From Pseudonocardia kunmingensis (lineage in GTDB: Bacteria > Actinomycetota > Actinomycetes > Mycobacteriales > Pseudonocardiaceae), in the NCBI RefSeq assembly GCF_006716445.1, contig NZ_VFPA01000005.1, forward strand, positions 1 to 64,000: a DNA stretch of 64,000 nt, given 5' to 3'. The notes beneath the pieces were generated by a model. It was not told the DNA's origin. It did not search any database and worked only from the letters and a program-made list of their open reading frames with translations. The first letter of the stretch is position 1. Every line of letters starts with the position of its first letter. This document shows, piece after piece, positions 58,885 through 64,000 of this stretch. The position numbers and the translations under genes were made by a program.

Positions 58885-58904
58885 CCGATTCGGGCCCGAA
58901 TCGG
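58885..58904. promoter_or_regulatory. Perfect 20-bp palindrome between sigG and the MFS gene
   Basis: CCGATTCGGGCCCGAATCGG stands 11 bases beyond the MFS stop and about 90 bp upstream of the sigG ATG, 25 bp behind its -10-like sequence. It may fold as an 8-bp hairpin terminator (loop GGCC) or bind a dimeric regulator of sigG. The sequence does not decide. Confidence 0.55.
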
Positions 58905-58915
58905 GCGAACGGCGC

Positions 58916-60133
58916 TCAGGGAGCGGCGGCGGCGACCACGCCGCGGCGGCGCACCAGCCGGTCCCGCGCGGCGAGCACCCCCGACGTCCCCTGCACCGCC
59001 AGCACCGCGAGCAGCAGCACGAACGGCATCGTCCACCCTCCGGTGGCGTCACGCAGCGCGCCGACGGCGAACGGACCCGTTGCCGCCACGACGTAGCCGA
59101 CGCTCTGGGCCATGCCCGACAGCTGGGCGGCGTGCGCGGTGTCGGGCGCGCGGAGCGCCACGAAGGTGAGCGAGAGGCCCAGCGCCGCGCTCTGCGCGCC
59201 ACCGAGCAGCACGACGGCCGGCACCTCGATCCCGGTCACGGCGAACACGCCGAGCAGGCCGAGCCCGGCGATCGCGGTGACGACGACCACCAGGGCCCGC
59301 TGATCCCGGCCCCGGGTCGCCAGCATCGGCGCGATCGTCGCACCGACGACCCCGGCGGCGCTCGTGAGCGAGAGCATCCACCCCGCCGCGATCGGGTCGA
59401 AGCCGCGGTCCACGAGCACCGCGGGCAGCCACGCCATCACCGCGAAGTAGCTCAGCGACTGCAGGCCCATGTACGCCGTGACCTGCCACGCGAGAGCGTC
59501 GCGCCAGAGCCCGCCCACCCGCGAACCGCCTCCGCGCGCAGGCCTCGTCGCCCTGGCCACCCGGGGTGCCCAGCACAGCAGCGCGAGCACGGCGAACAGC
59601 ACCCACACCAGGAGGGCGCCGCGCCACTCGAGGCCGGCGGCCCGCGCCACGGGCACCGTGATGCCGGCGGCGAGGGTGGCCCCACCGGTGATGGCCATCG
59701 TGTAGAGCCCGGTCATCAGGCCCGTGCGGTGCGCGAAGTCGCGCTTGATCAGGCTCGGCAGCAGCACGTTGCCCACTGCGATCGCGGCCCCGACGAGCAC
59801 GGTGCCGGCGAACAGGGCGACGAGCGGGCCGCTGGAGCGCACCACGAAACCCGCGCACAGCACGACCAGCGCCGTCAGCAGCGCGCGTTCGATGCCGATC
59901 CGCCGGGCCAGCAGCGGCGCCACGGGGGCGAGCAGCCCGAAGCAGAGCACCGGCAGCGCCGTGAGGACGCCCGCGGTGGTGCCGGAGAGCCGCTCGCTCG
60001 CCTGGATCTCCGCGAGCACCGGGGCCACGCCGACGACCGCCGGCCGCATGTTCGCCGCGACCAGCACGATCGCGATCCCGATCCACCAGACCGGCGCCCG
60101 CGGCGGGCGCACGGGAGGGGCGGGGATGTTCAC
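58916..60133 (-). CDS. MFS transporter of the CynX/NimT (cyanate-transporter-like) family
   Basis: 405 residues from VNIPAPPVRPPRAPVWW. Twelve membrane helices. Family landmarks are LVAANMRPAVVGVAPVLAEI, LTALPVLCFGLLAPVAPLLA, KRDFAHRTGLMTGLYTMAIT, ARAAGLEWRGALLVWVLFAV, MGLQSLSYFAVMAWLPAVLV and SGMAQSVGYVVAATGPFAVG. The GTG overlaps the stop of the FadR-type regulator (GTGA), so the two are coupled. CynX/NimT proteins carry small anions or nitroimidazoles. The substrate here is unknown. It is about 60% alike by eye to the second MFS protein at 62-63 kb. Confidence 0.9.
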   Translation of the reverse strand: MNIPAPPVRPPRAPVWWIGIAIVLVAANMRPAVVGVAPVLAEIQASERLSGTTAGVLTALPVLCFGLLAPVAPLLARRIGIERALLTALVVLCAGFVVRSSGPLVALFAGTVLVGAAIAVGNVLLPSLIKRDFAHRTGLMTGLYTMAITGGATLAAGITVPVARAAGLEWRGALLVWVLFAVLALLCWAPRVARATRPARGGGSRVGGLWRDALAWQVTAYMGLQSLSYFAVMAWLPAVLVDRGFDPIAAGWMLSLTSAAGVVGATIAPMLATRGRDQRALVVVVTAIAGLGLLGVFAVTGIEVPAVVLLGGAQSAALGLSLTFVALRAPDTAHAAQLSGMAQSVGYVVAATGPFAVGALRDATGGWTMPFVLLLAVLAVQGTSGVLAARDRLVRRRGVVAAAAP

Positions 60134-60813
60134 CGCTCGCGCTCCACGATGGTGCGCGCGGCGGCGAGGTAGCGGTCGGCGGCCGCGCGGGCCGCGTCCG
60201 CGTCGCCCGCGGCGATCGCGTCGGCGAGCTCGTCGTGGCCGGGGAACGCGGCGGGGTCGTCGTCCTGCTGGTCGATCTCGCTGACGCTGCGCTGCAGCGC
60301 CTCGGTGAGCCCCGCGTACAGGTCGACCAGCACCGGGTTGCCGGTCGCGGCGACCACCGCGCGGTGGAAGGCCACGTCGGCGTCGACGAACCGCGTGCGG
60401 TCGGGTGCCTCGCATGCCGCGCGCCGCGCCGCTGCCGCCTCCCGGATGGCGACGACGTCCTCGGGGGTGCGGTGCACCGCGGCGGCCGCGGCCGCGTCGC
60501 GCTCCAGGCTCGCGCGGACCGCGAGCACGTGCGCGGCCGTGGTGCGGCGTGCACGGCGCAGGAGGGCGGCGCCGAGGTCGCTGGAGGCCCGCACGTACGT
60601 GCCGTCGCCGCGCCGGGGCTCCAGCAGGCCGGCGTGCTCCAGCGCGCGGACCGCCTCCCGCACGGTGTTGCGGCCGACGCCGAGCGCCGCGACCAGTTCG
60701 GGTTCGGGCGGGATCTTCGCGCCGACCGGCCACTCCCCGCTGGAGATCAACGCCTCCATCTGGACCATGACCTCGTCACTGAGCCGACCGGCGCGCACCG
60801 CCGTGAGTCCCAT
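60130..60813 (-). CDS. FadR-subfamily GntR regulator of the MFS gene
   Basis: 227 residues from MGLTAVRAGRLSDEVMVQME. The winged helix is ISSGEWPVGAKIPPEPELVA, LGVGRNTVREAVRALEHAGL and EPRRGDGTYVR. The FCD ligand domain has the usual metal-site residues Asp, His and His (RFVDADVAFHRAVVAATGNP, PGHDELADAI). It is read from a leaderless message (-10 TAGGCT six bases before the ATG), and the palindrome AACCCA-N4-TGGGTT just upstream is its probable operator, giving self-repression and control of the coupled transporter. Confidence 0.9.
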   Translation of the reverse strand: MGLTAVRAGRLSDEVMVQMEALISSGEWPVGAKIPPEPELVAALGVGRNTVREAVRALEHAGLLEPRRGDGTYVRASSDLGAALLRRARRTTAAHVLAVRASLERDAAAAAAVHRTPEDVVAIREAAAARRAACEAPDRTRFVDADVAFHRAVVAATGNPVLVDLYAGLTEALQRSVSEIDQQDDDPAAFPGHDELADAIAAGDADAARAAADRYLAAARTIVERER

Positions 60814-60819
60814 CGAAAG

Positions 60820-60843
60820 AGCCTAACAACCCATGTTTGGGTT
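60820..60843 (-). promoter_or_regulatory. FadR-module promoter and operator
   Basis: Reverse strand. -10 TAGGCT (60820-60825) stands six bases before the ATG at 60813, and the perfect inverted repeat AACCCATGTTTGGGTT (60828-60843) abuts it. The stretch TGTTAGGCTC recurs in front of the second MFS module at 63.2 kb. Confidence 0.65.
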
Positions 60844-61120
60844 CCGCGTGGCGTCCACACGGAGGCGGAGCTGCTGTCCGCCTGGCTCCCGTCCCGCCAC
60901 CGGTCCGCTGCTCATGGCGTACTCGCCGGCTCGGGTGGGTCGTCGGCCGTGGTGTGACGAGGAAAATCCCGAGCAGCAGTGAGTAGGTTGATGCCGTCCG
61001 GGTTCACGATCCATGTCTTCTCACGGGGTGAATTGATGACGGTCCGAGCAACGGCTGCCGACTCCGGTCGACGGTCCTCCGCGAACGCCATGACCTCATC
61101 ACACGTAAGGAACAGCTCCC
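60844..61120. other. Intergenic region with a doubtful small reverse ORF
   Basis: It separates the divergent FadR and methyltransferase genes and is less GC-rich than the window average. A reverse frame at 60912-61133 (73 codons, MEDPRELFLTCDEVMAFAED...) overlaps the methyltransferase start by 13 bp. It has mixed codon usage, contains WIVNPDGINLLTAARDF and matches nothing that I recognise. No clear promoter for the methyltransferase was seen. Confidence 0.35.
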
Positions 61121-61867
61121 GTGGATCTTCCACGCATCTTCACCATCCGCGAAAGTAGCCACCGAATCCACAACCCGTTCACCCCTGGCAAGCTCGCCAC
61201 CCTGGGCCAGGCGCTGCGCCTGGCGCCCGGGACCCGCGTGCTCGACCTCGCCAGCGGATCGGGCGAGATGCTGTGCACCTGGGCCCGTGACCACGGCGTG
61301 ACCGGGACCGGGGTCGACATCAGCACGGTGTTCACCGAGAAGGCCCGCGCCCGCGCCACCGAACTCGGTGTCGCCGACCAGGTCACCTTCGTCCACGGCG
61401 ACGCCTCCGGCCATCGCTCGGACGAGCCGGTCGACCTCGCCGCGTGCGTCGGCGCCACCTGGATCGGAGGCGGGGTGGCCGGCACCGTCGAACTGCTGGC
61501 CAGCAGTCTCCGTCCCGGCGGCCTGATGCTGATCGGCGAACCGTACTGGCGTCAGGAAGTGCCGGACCAGGACACCGCCACGGGTTGCCTCGCCCGCAGC
61601 GAGGACGACTTCCTGGTGCTGCCGGAGCTGATCGCGCAGTTCGGCGACCTCGGGTACGACGTCGTGGAAATGGTGCTGGCCGATCAGGACAGCTGGGACC
61701 GCTACCAGGCGGCGCAATGGCTCAACCTCCGCCGCTGGCTCGACGGGAATCCCGATGACGAGCTGGCCGCCGAAGTACGGGCCGAGCTCAGCACCGAACC
61801 CGCCCGCTATGTCCGGTACCAGCGTGAACACCTCGGCTGGGGGGTCTTCGCACTGATGGTTCGCTGA
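61121..61867 (+). CDS. Class I SAM-dependent methyltransferase
   Basis: 248 residues from a GTG. Motif I is VLDLASGSGEMLCTWAR, post-I is VTGTGVDISTVFTEKAR, motif II is EPVDLAACVGATWIGGG and motif III is LRPGGLMLIGEPYW. The C-terminal part (QAAQWLNLRRWLDGNPDDEL) is helical, perhaps a substrate lid. The substrate is unknown. It is less extreme in codon use at its 5' end than its neighbours and stands alone between the two MFS modules, with a hairpin at its end. Confidence 0.85.
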   Translation: MDLPRIFTIRESSHRIHNPFTPGKLATLGQALRLAPGTRVLDLASGSGEMLCTWARDHGVTGTGVDISTVFTEKARARATELGVADQVTFVHGDASGHRSDEPVDLAACVGATWIGGGVAGTVELLASSLRPGGLMLIGEPYWRQEVPDQDTATGCLARSEDDFLVLPELIAQFGDLGYDVVEMVLADQDSWDRYQAAQWLNLRRWLDGNPDDELAAEVRAELSTEPARYVRYQREHLGWGVFALMVR

Positions 61868-61878
61868 CGGCCCGAGCA

Positions 61879-61914
61879 GCGCGGGTCCGGGTGGTCCGCT
61901 GTCCGGACCCGCGC
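61879..61914. terminator. Hairpin between convergent methyltransferase and second MFS genes
   Basis: GCGCGGGTCCGG pairs with CCGGACCCGCGC (12 bp) around a 12-base loop, eleven bases beyond the methyltransferase stop. Confidence 0.75.
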
Positions 61915-61952
61915 CTCCCGTCGATGGCGGTGCACTGGCTCCGGGTGAGGGG

Positions 61953-63164
61953 TCAGCCGGTGGATGCCGGCACGTCGGCGGCGACGAGCCGGTCCCGGCC
62001 CGCCAGCACGCCCATCGTCGCCTGGACGACGAACACGCCGAGCAGGAGCAGGATCGGCACCGTCCAGGAGCCCGTCAGGTCGTGCAGCGCCCCGACCGCG
62101 AACGGGCCTGCGGCCGCACCGACGTAGCCCACGCACTGCGCCATCCCCGACAGCTGGGCGGCGTGCGCGGCGTCGGGGGAGCGGAGCACCATCAGCGTCA
62201 GCGAGAGCCCGAGCGCGGCACCCTGCCCGACGCCGAGCACCGCCATCGACACGACCTCCGCCCCCGGCAGCAGGAGGACCCCGAGCAGGCCGAGCGCGGC
62301 CACGGCGGTGAGCCCGGCAGCGACGGCGCGCTGCCGGCGCAGGCGGGTGGCCAGCACCGGCGCGGCCATCGAGCCGCTGAGCCCGGTGACGCTGGCGAAG
62401 GCGAGGAGCCAGCCCGCGGTGGCCGGGTCGAATCCCCGGTCGACGAAGATCGCGGGCAGCCACGCGGAAGTGGCGTAGAAGCCGAGCGACTGCAGGCCCA
62501 TGAAGGCGGTGACCTGCCACGCCAGCGGGCTGCGCCACAGCGGGCGGACGTGCGCCTCGCGCACGCCGCGGGCGCGGTCCACCCAGCGCACGTGGGGCAG
62601 CCAACACAGGAGGGCGACCAGGGCGAACGCGCCCCAGAGCGCGAGCGCGCCGCGCCAGTCCACGCCCAGCGCCCTGGCCACCGGCACCGTGGTCCCGGCG
62701 GCCAGGGCGCCACCGGCCGAGATCGCCATCGAGTAGATGCCCGTCATGGAGCCGGTGCGGTGCGGGAAGTCCCGCTTGATCAGCCCGGGCAGGACGTTCC
62801 CGAGCGCGATCGCCGAGCCGACGAGTACCGTTCCGGCGAACAGGGTGGCGGTCGGGCCGCTCGACCGGAGCGCGATCCCGAGGCAGATCAGCACGAGCGC
62901 GCCGAGCAGCGTGCGCCCGATGCCGAAGCGCCGGGCGAGGCGGGGCGCCGCCGGGGCGAGCAGCCCGAAGCACAGCACCGGCAACGCCGTGAGCACCCCG
63001 GACGCCGTGGCCGAGAGCCCGACGCTGCGCTGGATCTCCGGGAGCACCGGGGCGAGGCCGACCACGGCGGGCCGCAGGTTGGCCGCGACGAGCACGATGG
63101 CGGCGGCGAACCACCAGGTCGCGCGCGCTCGCGGCCGGGCGAGGACGTCGGCCAGCGCGTTCAC
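61953..63164 (-). CDS. Second MFS transporter of the CynX/NimT family
   Basis: 403 residues from VNALADVLARPRARATWWF. It follows the first family member almost throughout: LVAANLRPAVVGLAPVLPEI, LTALPVLCFGLLAPAAPRLA, KRDFPHRTGSMTGIYSMAIS, MGLQSLGFYATSAWLPAIFV and SGMAQCVGYVGAAAGPFAVG. Twelve helices. It has no regulator gene. Its GTG overlaps the stop of a ten-codon leader ORF in exactly the way that the first transporter overlaps its FadR gene. Substrate unknown. The two are probably duplicates that diverged. Confidence 0.9.
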   Translation of the reverse strand: MNALADVLARPRARATWWFAAAIVLVAANLRPAVVGLAPVLPEIQRSVGLSATASGVLTALPVLCFGLLAPAAPRLARRFGIGRTLLGALVLICLGIALRSSGPTATLFAGTVLVGSAIALGNVLPGLIKRDFPHRTGSMTGIYSMAISAGGALAAGTTVPVARALGVDWRGALALWGAFALVALLCWLPHVRWVDRARGVREAHVRPLWRSPLAWQVTAFMGLQSLGFYATSAWLPAIFVDRGFDPATAGWLLAFASVTGLSGSMAAPVLATRLRRQRAVAAGLTAVAALGLLGVLLLPGAEVVSMAVLGVGQGAALGLSLTLMVLRSPDAAHAAQLSGMAQCVGYVGAAAGPFAVGALHDLTGSWTVPILLLLGVFVVQATMGVLAGRDRLVAADVPASTG

Positions 63165-63193
63165 CGGAGCGCCCGCAGCGCAGTCACGACCAC
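63161..63193 (-). CDS. Ten-codon leaderless leader ORF, possible relic of a FadR gene
   Basis: GTG six bases after the -10 TAGGCT opens MVVTALRALR and stops in the TGA that overlaps the MFS GTG. The intact FadR-type gene of the first module begins MGLTAVRAGR at the same distance from the same -10. Thus start, six of ten residues (counting the initiator) and the stop-start overlap are kept while some 217 codons are missing. It would couple leaderless initiation to the transporter. Confidence 0.5.
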   Translation of the reverse strand: MVVTALRALR

Positions 63194-63199
63194 CGAATG

Positions 63200-63205
63200 A
63201 GCCTA
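63200..63205 (-). promoter_or_regulatory. -10 of the second MFS module
   Basis: TAGGCT on the reverse strand inside TGTTAGGCTC, the same word as before the FadR gene at 60.82 kb. The palindrome that serves as operator there is not conserved here. Confidence 0.55.
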
Positions 63206-63210
63206 ACATC

Positions 63211-64000
63211 CTACCTTTCGGCGGCCGCGAGGCGGAACTCCAGGAGGCAGCGCTGGTCGGACAGGTCGGTCACGACGTCGAGGACCAGACCGTGGACCGA
63301 GGCCAACGCGTGGAACTCGTCGACCCGGCGCTCCCGGCCGCCGAAGATCGCGAGCATCGCCAGGTCGAACTCGGTGGCGGCGCGTCGCCCGCCGACCGGT
63401 TCGACGACCAGGACGCGGCCCGTCGGCGAGACGGCCTCGACGCAACGCCCCAGGATCCGGTGGGCATCGTCGTCGCCCCAGTCGTGCAGGATGTCGCACA
63501 GCAGGTAGGCGTCCGCCCCGTGGGGGAGCGGGTCGAAGAAGCTGCCCGCCGTCACGCGGGCCCGGTCCGCCACCCGGTGCGCCTCGAAGGTGCGGCGCGC
63601 ACCCGCCGCGGTCGGTTCGAGGTCGACCAGGTGGCCGCGCACCCCGGGATAGGCGGCCAGGATCGCGGCGAGGAGGGTGCCGCGACCGCCGCCGACGTCG
63701 ACGACGGTGGGGTAGCGGCCCCAGTCGTGGCCGGCGACGATCTGCGGGACCTGCTCGCGCAGCCGGTCGGTCATCTGCTGGTCGAACGACTCGCGCAGGT
63801 GCGGGTGCCGGCGCAGGTCCGCCCAGAAGTCCTGGCCGAAGCGGCGCGGGTAGGCGGCGGCGCCGGTGGTGATGCTGTGCAGGAGCTCGACGAACGCCAT
63901 CTCGGCGCGCCCGCCGGCCATGTCCAGGTGCAGGAAGTTGGTCAGGCCGTTGCCGGCGTCGACGCACAGGGCCGCCCCGTAGCCGGTGGTGCGGTACCCC
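63211..64000 (-). CDS. O-methyltransferase (plant-type/AcnB-like), partial at right edge
   Basis: The C-terminal ~263 residues are visible and the N-terminal dimerisation domain lies outside. The SAM-binding part has motif I TVVDVGGGRGTLLAAILAAY, VRGHLVDLEPTAAGARRTFE, SFFDPLPHGADAYLLCDILH (post-motif with Asp), then DWGDDDAHRILGRCVEAVSP and VLVVEPVGG. The His of DILHDWGDDDA is the usual catalytic base. Such enzymes methylate phenolic or polyketide products. Whether a biosynthetic cluster follows cannot be seen. The stop is at 63211, six bases behind the second MFS promoter. Confidence 0.87.
   Translation of the reverse strand, partial: GYRTTGYGAALCVDAGNGLTNFLHLDMAGGRAEMAFVELLHSITTGAAAYPRRFGQDFWADLRRHPHLRESFDQQMTDRLREQVPQIVAGHDWGRYPTVVDVGGGRGTLLAAILAAYPGVRGHLVDLEPTAAGARRTFEAHRVADRARVTAGSFFDPLPHGADAYLLCDILHDWGDDDAHRILGRCVEAVSPTGRVLVVEPVGGRRAATEFDLAMLAIFGGRERRVDEFHALASVHGLVLDVVTDLSDQRCLLEFRLAAAER

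Noticed and set aside
60912..61133. 73-codon reverse ORF as a real gene
   Set aside because: It overlaps the methyltransferase start, has no ribosome site that I can define and no recognisable domain. Kept only as a note in the gap entry.

Overview
The window is very GC-rich actinobacterial DNA, best matched to the Pseudonocardiaceae (a Pseudonocardia-like organism). This is inferred from gene content and is not proven. The supporting content is an F420-dependent glucose-6-phosphate dehydrogenase with two further F420-type proteins, the block pgsA2-like / gcvH / garA / bfn / Rv1830-like MerR / gcvP that parallels the Rv1822-Rv1832 region of mycobacteria, a SigG-type sigma factor, MEDS/STAS/HATPase stress regulators, and many leaderless TANNNT promoters.

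Layout. From 0 to 12.0 kb lies a catabolic gene set: epimerase, flavin monooxygenase, TetR regulator, metallo-beta-lactamase-fold lactonase, hydroxyisobutyrate-dehydrogenase-like protein, aldehyde dehydrogenase, alpha/beta hydrolase, MHS symporter, CaiB-type CoA-transferase, ADP-forming CoA ligase, acyl-CoA dehydrogenase remnant and GntR regulator. Nearly every gene between 0.58 and 11.7 kb is broken by one or more single-base frameshifts. The right end is a fusion of a 3'-truncated GntR gene with a 5'-truncated acyl-CoA dehydrogenase. From 12.7 to 13.2 kb is a non-coding array of six degenerate, partly palindromic units of about 70 bp. From 13.4 to 23 kb come a heterodimeric ABC exporter, fgd, small stress proteins (ChaB-like, DUF4235), an anti-sigma factor, a BTAD/SARP-type regulator and a coupled MEDS-HATPase / MEDS-STAS pair.

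From 23 to 31.4 kb a ThDP enzyme overlaps an OsmC-family gene, followed by the conserved pgsA2-gcvH-garA-bfn-resR block and gcvP. gcvP sits behind a tandem glycine riboswitch, so glycine cleavage is controlled by its substrate and lies next to GarA, the FHA switch of glutamate/2-oxoglutarate metabolism. From 31.5 to 43 kb are a DUF4037 gene flanked by repeats, two CNNM/CorC-type transporters behind a small upstream ORF, coaA, a MarR regulator, DUF427 and SIMPL proteins, and a membrane Ser/Thr kinase of unusual topology coupled to a membrane acetyltransferase-like gene.

From 43 to 50.2 kb are a TetR/xenobiotic-acetyltransferase pair followed by an erythromycin-esterase remnant, a WYL regulator/VOC protein pair sharing an 8-bp inverted repeat, and a SWIM/SNF2 pair with a hairpin element inside the SNF2 coding sequence. 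From 50.3 to 55.6 kb are a short UvrA-like ATPase and a PadR-DrrAB-Ddn efflux operon. From 55.7 to 64 kb are a hydrolase, an AraC gene with an internal deletion next to a truncated amidohydrolase, sigG, and two paralogous CynX-type MFS modules. The first MFS module carries an intact FadR-type regulator. The second keeps only its promoter and what looks like the regulator's first ten codons. Two methyltransferases complete this region; the second runs off the right edge.

No rRNA, tRNA, CRISPR, transposase, integrase or origin was recognised.
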